Shown: piece by piece, positions 32,135 through 40,531 of the stretch
Layout: every line of letters begins with the position of its first letter
Position numbering within the stretch: the stretch's first letter is position 1
Origin: Jiangella gansuensis DSM 44835
Lineage (GTDB): Bacteria > Actinomycetota > Actinomycetes > Jiangellales > Jiangellaceae
Assembly: GCF_000515395.1 (NCBI RefSeq)
Contig: NZ_KI911782.1
Coordinates: forward strand, 4,582,697 to 4,646,696
Direction of reading: 5' to 3'
DNA length: 64,000 nucleotides
Notes under the pieces: generated by a model
Databases searched by the model: none
Told to the model about the DNA's origin: nothing
Seen by the model: only the letters and a program-made list of their open reading frames with translations
Position numbers and translations under genes: made by a program

Positions 32135-33493
32135 TCAGTCGTCGTAGAGCGGGGAGAGCAGCTCGTCGGCGCGGGCCTGGGCGTCGCGCATGGCCTCGTC
32201 GATGTCGGTGTCGTTCTCGACGACCTCCATGACCATGTCGACGAGGATCTCCGAGCCGTACAGGTCGCTGAGGTACGGCAGCTCCAGATCCGAGGGCTGC
32301 GTGACCATCAGCGGATACGCCCGGCCGGACTCGAGCGTCGCGCGTTGCTGATCGATCCAGAAGCCCCAGGTGCGCACCTCGGGCAGCGACCGGTAGTCGG
32401 GATCGTCGAAGGTGGATGCCCGCACGGGCAACAGCTGGGTGGGCACCGAGCCGATCCAGCGCAGGTAGTTCTGCTTCTCGAAGAAGAACGTCAGGAAGTC
32501 CGCGGCCGCCGCGGCGTCGGGGGAGTCGCGGAAGACCACCCACGGTTCGGCATCGAGCTGGGTGATCCAGTCGTCACCGGACGGACCGACCGGCCGGCTG
32601 GAGGCGACCTTGATGTCCTCGCCCGGCACCAGGTCCGGTGCCTGGTCCTCGAACGTGTACGTGGCGCGGCCGAAGGAGAAGATGGTGGCCGCCGTGCCGC
32701 GGGCCAGTGAGCTGAGGCTGTCGGCGTAGGTCTGCGAGGACCACGCCGGTGACAGCGCTCCGCTGTCGCGCAAGTCGACCCAATACTCCAGCACCTCGCG
32801 CATCTGCGGCGTGTCGATGGTGACGTGGCCCTTCTCGTCGAACAGGCGCCCGCCGTTCGAGCCGAGCCACAGGTACACCTCCTCGTTGACGTTGTGGGCG
32901 GCGTCGCCGGCCAGCATCAGCCCGTACGTGTCGTCGTTGGCGTCGGCCACCGCCGACCACTGCTCGACGGAGTCCGCCCAGGTCTCGAGGTCCTCCGGGG
33001 TGCCGGCGCCGGGGGCGTTGGCGTAGAGGTCGGTCCGGTAGACGGTGGTGTCGGTGCCCCAGGCGTGGACGACGCCGTAGTCGTGCCCGTCGGGCAGCGC
33101 GAACATCTCCCTCAGCTGGGGCAGGTAGTCCTCGCCCAGGTCGTCGACGACCTCGTCCAGCGGCTGCAGAAGGTCGTGCGCGTACAGGCTGCGCACGAAC
33201 ATCGGCTCCACCTGCGTGATCTCCGGCAGGTCGCCGGCGGCCAGCGCCGCCTGCAGCTTCACCTGCAGGTCGCCCCAGCCGACCGACTCCTGGGTGACGG
33301 TGACGCCGGGGTTGGCAGCTTCGTAGTCGGCGATGATCTGGTCCATCGCCTCGACGGTGGTCGGCGTGGATTCCGTGTGCCAGACGGTGATCTCGACCCG
33401 GCCGTCCTCAGCACTGGACTCACCGGCGCAGGCGGCCAGGACGAGGGACGCCCCGGCCGCGAGCAGTGCTGTGCATCGACCCTTCGCGCGCAT
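32135..33493 (-). CDS. Extracellular solute-binding lipoprotein (CUT1 type)
   Basis: 452 residues from ATG 33493, preceded by AGGAGGC. Signal MRAKGRCTALLAAGASLVLA with lipobox LAAC. EITVWHTESTPTTVEAMDQI and FNLK-like hinge regions are typical of family 1 sugar-binding proteins. Captures the substrate outside the membrane. Although the family normally binds sugars, the following genes are all CoA-ester enzymes, so the ligand may be a polar carboxylate or glycoside. Confidence 0.93.
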   Translation of the reverse strand: MRAKGRCTALLAAGASLVLAACAGESSAEDGRVEITVWHTESTPTTVEAMDQIIADYEAANPGVTVTQESVGWGDLQVKLQAALAAGDLPEITQVEPMFVRSLYAHDLLQPLDEVVDDLGEDYLPQLREMFALPDGHDYGVVHAWGTDTTVYRTDLYANAPGAGTPEDLETWADSVEQWSAVADANDDTYGLMLAGDAAHNVNEEVYLWLGSNGGRLFDEKGHVTIDTPQMREVLEYWVDLRDSGALSPAWSSQTYADSLSSLARGTAATIFSFGRATYTFEDQAPDLVPGEDIKVASSRPVGPSGDDWITQLDAEPWVVFRDSPDAAAAADFLTFFFEKQNYLRWIGSVPTQLLPVRASTFDDPDYRSLPEVRTWGFWIDQQRATLESGRAYPLMVTQPSDLELPYLSDLYGSEILVDMVMEVVENDTDIDEAMRDAQARADELLSPLYDD

Positions 33494-33582
33494 GCGGCCT
33501 CCTTTGGCGACATCGTGCGGGTGGGCGTGGTGCGGGGCGCGTCGGGCGCCCGTCGCCCTGACCGGTGTCCGGGGGAACCAGG

Positions 33583-33624
33583 ATGGAAACCGGTATCCAT
33601 CGCCATGGTGGACACCGGTTTCCG
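33583..33624. promoter_or_regulatory. Tandem LacI-type operators before the transport/CoA operon
   Basis: ATGGAAACCGGTATCCAT (33583-33600) is an 18-bp palindrome with one mismatched pair, and a second ACCGGT-centred copy (GGACACCGGTTTCC) follows at about 33609-33622; a third GACCGGTGTCC lies at 33560. The centre CCGG with flanking A/T is a common LacI-family operator form. Probably the target of the LacI protein encoded 9 kb downstream in the same operon. Confidence 0.6.
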
Positions 33625-33784
33625 TCCTGTCAACACCCTCGTTTCGAATTGTTCGTCCGAGCCTGGCAGGTCGCGAACCGCGGGCGCAGTCCCGATCGGC
33701 TGTCCCGGCGCGGGTCTGACCTGCGGTGTCGACGGCCGGCGCGCAGCGTCCGTGGTGGTCGCGTGGCCTGGCTACCATCCTGTG

Positions 33785-34284
33785 ATGCCGCCCGCGGAAT
33801 GGGCCTGGGACGAGACGCTCTATGCCGGAAGCGCCCGGTACTACGCCGAGGGCTACGGACGATGCTCGGCGCCGACGGCGCGTGGGTGCACGTGGGCGCC
33901 ACGACGCATCGAGGCATACGGGGCGACGATCCGCTGCCGTATCCGCGGCCGCCGTGGGACGATGTCGACGGGCTGGTCAGGCGCTACCTCGGTCCCGTCC
34001 GGCGCGCAGGGCGCGGTACCTTGCCGGCCGGCACCCGAGGCGGCGAGGAGGACGTCATGCGGCGGGCCGGTTACACGGGACTGTCCCGCGTGACCGTCGG
34101 CGATGGCGAGGTCGTCGACCGCCACGCCGACCACCTGGTGGCCGCGGTGTTCTCCCTGTCCAGCTCGGCACCGCACCTGTTCGGTGACCGCCTGCCTGTC
34201 TTCGACGCCGAACTGCGCCGGTTGCTCGCGTCCGCATCGCCGACCGCCGGTTCAGCGAGCGCCGGCGACCCGTGGAACTGGTGA
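33785..34284 (+). pseudogene. Broken SAM methyltransferase gene
   Basis: ATG 33785 opens WAWDETLYAGSARYYAEG, the known N-terminus of a class I methyltransferase family, but the frame is lost by about 33860 and the SAM-binding Rossmann motifs are missing. A shifted frame then gives the family's C-terminal half (WVHVGATTHRGI, YLGPVRRAGRGTLPAGT, VAAVFSLSSSAPHLFGDRL) to a stop at 34284. So about 80-100 codons were deleted together with a frame change. No function expected. Confidence 0.75.
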
Positions 34285-34438
34285 TCTGGCGACCCTGACC
34301 TGGTCAGCGGCGGCCGTTCGACGGTGGACGGACGGCCGGCGCCGATCTTCCGTCACATGACGGGTGCGGCTGGAGCCCGCTGCCGGTAGCGTCCGTGCGC
34401 GTTCGTCGTTCGCGATGCACGGTGAGATGGAGCCTGAG

Positions 34439-37132
34439 ATGAGAAGACACGTCGTCGCCGCGCTCGCGCCGGCGGCCCTGGCCGCCGGGTTGCTGACGGT
34501 CCCGATGACCGAGACCCCGTCCGAAGCCAGCGAGACCGTGGAGACACCGGTGACCGCGGCGTCACTGCCGGCGTGGCCGGAGGCCGGCAGCGCACGCGTC
34601 GTGCCGCTGCAGGAGACCGGAGCTCCGGGGGAGCGGCTGAACCTGATCGTCATCTGCGACGGCTACCAGTACGCCGAGATGGACCGGTGCGAGGAGGACG
34701 TCGACCGCAACCAGGCCATCCAGTGGAGCGTCGAGCCGTTCCGCACCTACCGCGACTACATCAACATCTACCTGCTGCAGATCGTGTCCACCGACTCCGG
34801 TGTGCGCCGTGACCCGGAGGAGGACGCGCCCGCCGAGGTCAGGGACGCGAAGAACACCCCGCTGCGGCTGTGGTACTCCGACGGCCTGACCGACCCGCTG
34901 GCACGCGGCATCACCTACGGCCAGCCGCTGCAGGGCGACAGCCGGGGCGCGGACTGCCCCGGCCACCCGACCGCCACCACCAACCCGTCCTATCCGCTGG
35001 GCGACGGCATCCTCGGCGACCTGCGATGCAACGGCAACCAGCAGCGGGCCATGTACCTGAACAGCTACATCGCGCCGGTGCTGGGGCTGCCGGCGGGGAG
35101 CTTCGCGCCCACCGGCGGTGCCAGCTCCGGTCCGCAGAACGTCCAGACACTGGCCATCTCGAACACCTTCACCTACGGCGGTATCGGCGGCCGGGACGCG
35201 ACGGCCTCGGGCGGCAGCCCCCAGTCGCCGCTGATCTCGCTGCACGAGCTGGGGCACTCCCTGGGCACTATGGCCGACGAGTATCCGTACTCCAACCGGC
35301 CGAACCCCGGACCGCCGCACGGCCTGAACGAGCCGCGCTCCTTCCACCACACCCGGTTGTCGTCGGAGGAGATGACCGAGAACCAGGTCAAGTGGTGGCG
35401 GTGGCTGGGCGAGGAGAGTGAGTCCGGCGGCACCATCCACGCCGCCGACCCGCACGGCCACGAGAGCGGCACCTACAACGGCTCCAACGTCTGGCGGCCG
35501 AGTTCGCACTCGATGATGCGCTGGATCGGGTTCTACTTCGACCAGGTGGGCCGCGAGCACATGGTCGCCCGCATCACCGGTCAGCGCGACAAGGGGCAGA
35601 TGAGCCTGCTGAACACGCCGGAGGGCGAGGTACCGCGCGACGGCGTGCTGTGGCTGGAGACGATGCACCCGAAGTTCCACCAGCTGGAGGTCACCTGGCG
35701 GGTCGGCGGGCCGGACGGCGAGGTGCTGCCGGCCGGGAACACCCGCAACCTCGATCTCGGCGCGCTGGACCTGGAGCCCGGCACTGTCGTTCACGTCGAG
35801 GTCCGCGACCCGGTCGGCCCCGACGGCATCGACTGGGTGCGCAACCCGTCGACCAACAACACCGCCACCGACTCCGGCTACAACGGCCCGCGCTTCGTGC
35901 AGACCCGGCAGTGGACGGTCGGCGCCGGGACCGCCGAGGCGAGCGACACCCCGGTCGAGATCACCGCGTCCACCCCGACCGTCCGCCCGGTCAGCGGCGG
36001 TGAGGTCGTCTACGTCGAGACGACCCACCCGGCCGACCGCGTCCTCGACGTGACCTGGACGGTGGACGGCGAGCCGGTGGCGAACCCGGCGAACGCCCGC
36101 AACCTCGACCTCGGTGCCCTGGGCCTGGAGTCGGGCAGCTACGAACTGACCGCGACCGTCACCGACCCCGCCGTGCCGGGGGCGTCGGACAGCGTCACCT
36201 GGCAGGTGGACAATGTGCTGCCGACCGCGCCGCGCACGCTGTCAGAGCCGCTCACGACCGGTGCCGACGGCAACCCGATCTACTTCGAGGGCTGGGACAT
36301 GTGGCTGGAGCCGCAGGACGACCGGACCGGCTATGAGGGTGAGCCGTACGTCGTCGGCGAGTTCCGGCTCAACGGTCAGGGCTGGTTCAACTACTTCGGC
36401 TTCCCGGAGGAGCCGATGCCCGAGTCACCGTACCGGTTCAGCCACTCCGGTGAGAGCGTCAAGGCCCTCACGTACGGCAACCTCGGCACCGGCGGGCTGT
36501 CGAAGGCCACGTTCGAGCAGTACTACGGCCCGGACGACCCCAACGGCCCGTTCGTGCCCGGCTACGGTACGCACACCGTCGAGCACCGCGCCATCGACCC
36601 GGCCGGCAACATCGGCGACGCCGACGAGTACACGGCCACGGTTCTCCCCGGTGAGCTGCCCGAATGCACCCGGACCGTCACCGGCCGGCACGCCGGCTCG
36701 CTCCTGGTGACCAGCGGCGTCACCTGCATCGAGGACGCCCAGGTGAACGGGACGGTGACGGTGCGCTCCGGCGGCTCGCTGGTGGTCCGGGACAGCTCGC
36801 TGGCCGGCAGTCTGCTGAGCGACGGCGCGGACCAGGTGCTGGTCCTCGGGTCGACGGTGGCCGGCCAGGTCCGCATCTCCGGCACGGTCACCGGCGTCAC
36901 CGCGGCGGGCTCGACGTTCCGCGGTTCGGTCAACCTCGCCGGGAACGGGCGGGTACCGCACCACGAGTGGGCCGACCGCTTCACCGCGTACGGCTACGAG
37001 TACGGGCCGATCCTGGCCGGCAACTCGTTCGCCGGCCGGCTGAGCTGCACCGGCAACAGCGCCCCGGTGCGGGACTTCGACGCGCCGAACGCGGTGAACG
37101 GCGCCGCGAGCGGGGAGTGCGCCGAGCTCTGA
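34439..37132 (+). CDS. Secreted M64-family metallopeptidase (IgA peptidase-like)
   Basis: 897 residues from ATG 34439 with GGAG upstream; ATGs at 34427 and earlier are alternatives. Signal peptide RRHVVAALAPAALAAGLLTV. The M64 domain starts LNLIVICDGYQ and carries the zinc motif ISLHELGHSLGTMADEYPY. Then come two related Ig-like segments sharing NTRNLDLGALDLEPGT / NARNLDLGALGLESGS, followed by a region with VNGTVTVRSGGSLVVRDSSL beta-helix-like repeats. Exported and processed outside the cell; substrate unknown. Confidence 0.88.
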   Translation: MRRHVVAALAPAALAAGLLTVPMTETPSEASETVETPVTAASLPAWPEAGSARVVPLQETGAPGERLNLIVICDGYQYAEMDRCEEDVDRNQAIQWSVEPFRTYRDYINIYLLQIVSTDSGVRRDPEEDAPAEVRDAKNTPLRLWYSDGLTDPLARGITYGQPLQGDSRGADCPGHPTATTNPSYPLGDGILGDLRCNGNQQRAMYLNSYIAPVLGLPAGSFAPTGGASSGPQNVQTLAISNTFTYGGIGGRDATASGGSPQSPLISLHELGHSLGTMADEYPYSNRPNPGPPHGLNEPRSFHHTRLSSEEMTENQVKWWRWLGEESESGGTIHAADPHGHESGTYNGSNVWRPSSHSMMRWIGFYFDQVGREHMVARITGQRDKGQMSLLNTPEGEVPRDGVLWLETMHPKFHQLEVTWRVGGPDGEVLPAGNTRNLDLGALDLEPGTVVHVEVRDPVGPDGIDWVRNPSTNNTATDSGYNGPRFVQTRQWTVGAGTAEASDTPVEITASTPTVRPVSGGEVVYVETTHPADRVLDVTWTVDGEPVANPANARNLDLGALGLESGSYELTATVTDPAVPGASDSVTWQVDNVLPTAPRTLSEPLTTGADGNPIYFEGWDMWLEPQDDRTGYEGEPYVVGEFRLNGQGWFNYFGFPEEPMPESPYRFSHSGESVKALTYGNLGTGGLSKATFEQYYGPDDPNGPFVPGYGTHTVEHRAIDPAGNIGDADEYTATVLPGELPECTRTVTGRHAGSLLVTSGVTCIEDAQVNGTVTVRSGGSLVVRDSSLAGSLLSDGADQVLVLGSTVAGQVRISGTVTGVTAAGSTFRGSVNLAGNGRVPHHEWADRFTAYGYEYGPILAGNSFAGRLSCTGNSAPVRDFDAPNAVNGAASGECAEL

Positions 37133-37147
37133 CGCACCACGTCTCTT

Positions 37148-37207
37148 CCCCATGATCATCGAGGGTTGGTCCGGTCATAGCCGGGTCAACCCTCGATGAT
37201 CATGGGG
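37148..37207. terminator. Bidirectional terminator hairpin
   Basis: A perfect 21-bp inverted repeat (arms 37148-37168 and 37187-37207, beginning CCCCATGATCATCGAGGGTT) with an 18-base loop, between converging genes. The right arm covers the stop codon of the lipoprotein gene. Confidence 0.85.
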
Positions 37208-38417
37208 AGGGGGCCGGCTCCGGCTCCCAGGCGGTGACCGCGACCTGCCCGCCGTCGACGATGTCGAGCGTGGTGAGCGGGTGCCAGGTCCCGAGGCCGG
37301 CCGCCTGCGCGTCGGCCGGTGTCAGACGGTGCGAGGCGAGCGGCACCTCGGCCGGCTCGGCACCGGCGACGGCGCTCAGCAGCAGCTCGGCGGCGACGGC
37401 CGGGCGGTTGCCGGAGCCCTCGGGGTACTCAGCGGTCGGCATCGCGTCCCAGCCGACGATGGCGATGACGCGCGCGCCGGGCGGGATCACCACCCGTGCG
37501 GGGCCTGGGTCCGTCGCCACGAACGACGAACCCGGGATGACCGAGACGTCGAGAGTGCGCTCGTCGAGGGCACGGAAGGCAAGGTCGGGGTATCCGGCGA
37601 CGGCGCACGGCTCCGGGCTCACGTTGGTGGCGGTGACCATCATGGCGCGGTGTCCGGTGGCGGCGTCGTGGCCGCCGATCGCCGGGAACAGGTGGCCGGG
37701 GGAACAGTCCGGAGCGGCGGGATCGTCCGGCCACGGCACCGGGACGGTGACGTGTTCCGGCCGGGGCGGCACGTCGGCGACGGCGAGGCTCGCGGTGTCG
37801 TCGGCGGTGTGGATGGTGTCGACGGCGACCCCGTGGACGGCCGCGACGTCGCCCACCTTCGCCAGGTCGGACTCGTCGCGCACCTGGACGTCGCCGCCGT
37901 CGCCGTCGAATACCGCCCGGACGACGCCGGGGGTGGCGGCCAGCAGGAAGGCGTCGCGCACCGGGTCGGTCCCGTCCGCCGCCGGCGGGTAGGCGCGCGC
38001 CGCCACCTCGGGCTCGGCGGTCGGGTGCAGCCAGATCTCCAGGTTCGGGTCCTGGCCGACGGCCTGCGGGTCCAGCCCGGCCACGGTCTCCGCGGCCCAC
38101 GTGGCCCCGTGGTCGATGCCGTGCACGATGCCGATGCGCGCCACCCAGCCGGTCCGCTCGTCCACCGCGTCCGGCAGCGCGTCGTGTTCGCCGCCGTCCG
38201 GGTCGACGTAGACCAGGCTGACGTCGTCGACGCCGCTGACGGCGCGGGCCTGTTCGGCCAGGTCGGCGGCGGTCGGGCCGGTCGGGGTCGCCGCGGGACC
38301 GCCGGAGCGGGGATCGGCGCCGGCGTCGGCGCAGCCGGTCAGGGCCGCGGCGACGACGAGGAGGACTGACACCGGAGCGGGACGTAGGCGCACCAGCGTG
38401 ACATTACGCCGCCGCAT
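37200..38417 (-). CDS. Lipoprotein with FtsX-extracellular-like and DUF4232 domains
   Basis: 405 residues from ATG 38417; a GTG at 38393 would remove eight. Signal and lipobox ALTGC. Residues 60-200 contain VSLVYVDPDGG and VFDGDGGDVQVRDESDLAKV, resembling the extracellular domain of FtsX-like proteins; residues 230-400 are DUF4232-like (AMMVTATNVSPEPCAVAGYP). Surface-anchored, probably a cell envelope protein. Divergent from the SRPBCC gene. Confidence 0.8.
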   Translation of the reverse strand: MRRRNVTLVRLRPAPVSVLLVVAAALTGCADAGADPRSGGPAATPTGPTAADLAEQARAVSGVDDVSLVYVDPDGGEHDALPDAVDERTGWVARIGIVHGIDHGATWAAETVAGLDPQAVGQDPNLEIWLHPTAEPEVAARAYPPAADGTDPVRDAFLLAATPGVVRAVFDGDGGDVQVRDESDLAKVGDVAAVHGVAVDTIHTADDTASLAVADVPPRPEHVTVPVPWPDDPAAPDCSPGHLFPAIGGHDAATGHRAMMVTATNVSPEPCAVAGYPDLAFRALDERTLDVSVIPGSSFVATDPGPARVVIPPGARVIAIVGWDAMPTAEYPEGSGNRPAVAAELLLSAVAGAEPAEVPLASHRLTPADAQAAGLGTWHPLTTLDIVDGGQVAVTAWEPEPAPSP

Positions 38418-38475
38418 GGGCGTCGGGGCATTGGGTACCCGGCCGATATCGATCACGGCGCGGGGAGGAACTCCC

Positions 38476-39312
38476 ATGAAGGACAGCCACCGGGCACGCC
38501 AGCGTCTTCCGTGGGCACTGGGCTGGATGAGTCTCGGCCTGGGTATCCCGGCGCTGGTGGCCAGCCGGTCGGTGGCCCGTGCCGCCGGCGTCGACGACTC
38601 GCCGATGGCTCCGGCGGTGATCCGGATGATCGGGATCCGGGAGCTCGGGCACGCCGCGGCGTTGCTGGCCGGACCGCCACGCGCGGCATGGACTCGGGTC
38701 GCCGGCGACGCCATGGACCTCACGGTCGTCGCGCTGGCGATGTCCGGCCGGGACGGTGAGCGTCAGCGGCGCCTCGCGGCGGTCGCGGCCGGCGTCGGTG
38801 TCATCGGCGCGGTCGACGTGTACGCCGCCCTGCGGACACGGCGGGCCGACCAGTTCGGACCCGGCCGGCCCGGCCCGTTGCGGTTGCGCGCGTCGGTAAC
38901 CGTCGACTGCGACCCGTACGAGGCGTACGCGCGGTGGCGCGCGTTCGAGCACCTCCCGGCGTTCATGCGGCACGTGCAGTCGGTGACGCGGCGCGACGAC
39001 CGGCACTGGCACTGGGTGGTCAGCGCACCGCTGGGGCGCAGCGTCGAGTGGGACGCCGAGCTGACCGGCGACGAGCCGGGCCGGCGCATCTCGTGGCGCT
39101 CGGTCCCCGGCGGCGACGTGGACAACTCCGGGACCGTGCACTTCGCGCCGGCTCCCGGCGGGCGGGGGACCGAAGTCACCGTCGTCCTGCACTACGACCT
39201 CCCCGGCGGCCTGGTCGGCACGGCGCTGACGACCGCGTTCGGCGAGGAGCCGGACCAGCAGGTCCAGGACGACCTGCAGCGGTTCAAGCAGGTGCTCGAG
39301 GCCCGGCGGTGA
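38476..39312 (+). CDS. SRPBCC-family cyclase/dehydrase-like protein
   Basis: 278 residues; ATG 38476 chosen because GGAGG lies 7 bases upstream. Two or three hydrophobic helices in residues 15-120 (ALGWMSLGLGIPALVASRSV, VAAGVGVIGAVDVYAAL), then a SRPBCC domain 125-270 (SVTVDCDPYEAYARWRAFEH, EVTVVLHYDLPGG). This membrane-plus-SRPBCC form is common in actinobacteria beside stress genes. Ligand unknown. Confidence 0.85.
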   Translation: MKDSHRARQRLPWALGWMSLGLGIPALVASRSVARAAGVDDSPMAPAVIRMIGIRELGHAAALLAGPPRAAWTRVAGDAMDLTVVALAMSGRDGERQRRLAAVAAGVGVIGAVDVYAALRTRRADQFGPGRPGPLRLRASVTVDCDPYEAYARWRAFEHLPAFMRHVQSVTRRDDRHWHWVVSAPLGRSVEWDAELTGDEPGRRISWRSVPGGDVDNSGTVHFAPAPGGRGTEVTVVLHYDLPGGLVGTALTTAFGEEPDQQVQDDLQRFKQVLEARR

Positions 39313-39380
39313 CGGGCGGGCGTGCGCCCTCGCGTCGTGGGTAAGGGGCCCGCACGTCCACACGGAAGGAGACCGCGACC

Positions 39381-39593
39381 ATGACCGGACGCGAGGAGAG
39401 CCCGCCCGACGAGGGGATCCGGCGCACCACGCAGGAAGAGCGCGACCGGGCCGCAGCTGTCCACTCGGTCGACGACGAAACCCGCGTGCACGGCGACCCG
39501 GACGAGACCGAGGTGGTGCAGGGCGCGGCCGGTGAGCTGCGGCATCTCGACGACGAGGACGACGCACCGGCGTCCGCCACCGACCAGACCTGA
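39381..39593 (+). CDS. Small acidic hydrophilic protein, 70 aa
   Basis: ATG 39381 follows GGAAGGAG at good distance, and codon use is like its neighbours. About 30% Asp and Glu, no hydrophobic core, probably disordered. No known family; occurs downstream of the SRPBCC gene and may be co-transcribed. Confidence 0.6.
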   Translation: MTGREESPPDEGIRRTTQEERDRAAAVHSVDDETRVHGDPDETEVVQGAAGELRHLDDEDDAPASATDQT

Positions 39594-39627
39594 CCGGCGG
39601 CGGACACCGAGGGTTGGCGCGCGGCCG

Positions 39628-40200
39628 TCAGCAGTACGGCGGCGCGGCGCCCACGTTCGTCACGTAGCGCGCCGCCACCCACTGCCCTCCGCCGTCGCTG
39701 ACGAGCTGGTACCAGCGGGAGTTGCCGTCGATGCGCTGGCTGTCGACCTTGCAGACGATGAACACCTGGCCACCGGGTGGCACCGAACTGACCTTGGCGT
39801 TGGCCGTGTGGGGGCCGCTGCGCACGGCGAGAGAGGTCTGGCTGGACACCCGGCCGCTGTGCTCCGTGCCGGACCCGCAGAACCGGGGCGCGGCGCCGAC
39901 GTTGTCGATGTAGCGGGCGGTCACCCAGCGGCCGGTGGACAGCTTGTACCAGAGGTCGTTGCCCGCGACGGAGGGACCGTAGACCTTGCACTGGATGGTC
40001 ACGGTGGTGCCCCGGGCCAGCGAGCCGGTTTTCGGTGCGGCCGACGTTGGCGCGCTGCGCACGTAGACTCCGGTGGTGACCTTGCCCTGATACGTCGTGG
40101 CCGCGTGGGCGGGCCCGGCCGCCGCGAGCAGGCCCAGGGGGATGACGGTGACTGCGGCGAGCGCGATGACGGCCCGCCGGATCCGATGCCGGACGATCAT
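39628..40200 (-). CDS. Secreted protein with two SH3-like repeats
   Basis: 190 residues from ATG 40200 after AGGAGG. Signal peptide ending GPAHAA. Two bacterial SH3-type repeats: GVYVRSAPTSAAPKTGSLAR...WVTARYIDNVGAAPRFC and LAVRSGPHTANAKVSSVPPG...WVAARYVTNVGAAPPYC, both ending in the same NVGAAP-x-(F/Y)C. Likely binds cell wall; the paired Cys may form disulfides. Confidence 0.88.
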   Translation of the reverse strand: MIVRHRIRRAVIALAAVTVIPLGLLAAAGPAHAATTYQGKVTTGVYVRSAPTSAAPKTGSLARGTTVTIQCKVYGPSVAGNDLWYKLSTGRWVTARYIDNVGAAPRFCGSGTEHSGRVSSQTSLAVRSGPHTANAKVSSVPPGGQVFIVCKVDSQRIDGNSRWYQLVSDGGGQWVAARYVTNVGAAPPYC

Positions 40201-40390
40201 GATGACCTCCTGACGTCGCCGGCCGGTCGAGGACGACCGGTTCACCGGCTTCTCAGTGGGAAACACCCGTGAGGTGCCGCCGCGGTTGCATCGGCGGAAG
40301 GTACCGCTCACCTTCGAGCTGGTTTGCGGTGAAAGATCCCGGCCGAAATTCCGCGGCGTCGCGCCGGCGCCGTCTGCTAGCGTCACGACC

Positions 40391-40441
40391 ATGAAGCGCG
40401 CCGCATGGACGACGACGCCGGAGACCGTCCCGGCGCGCTGA
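40391..40441 (+). CDS. Threonine-rich leader peptide of the ThrRS gene
   Basis: MKRAAWTTTPETVPAR, 16 codons with three Thr codons in a row and a fourth nearby, followed by a strong hairpin and a threonyl-tRNA synthetase gene. This is the classical layout of amino-acid attenuation: ribosome stalling when Thr-tRNA is scarce would prevent the terminator. No Shine-Dalgarno is obvious, so it is likely leaderless. Too short for normal gene callers. Confidence 0.65.
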   Translation: MKRAAWTTTPETVPAR

Positions 40442-40458
40442 CTCATGTCCGTCACACC

Positions 40459-40486
40459 AGGCCCCGGGGCGAGTGCCCCGGGGCCT
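40459..40486. terminator. Attenuator hairpin before the ThrRS gene
   Basis: AGGCCCCGGGGC-GAGT-GCCCCGGGGCCT: perfect 12-bp stem with 4-base loop, 18 bases after the leader stop, followed by TCGTCGT rather than a U-run, as usual in actinomycetes. Confidence 0.75.
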
Positions 40487-40531
40487 TCGTCGTCGCGCCG
40501 TCACTCGCTCCACCGCCGCGAGGAGACCACC

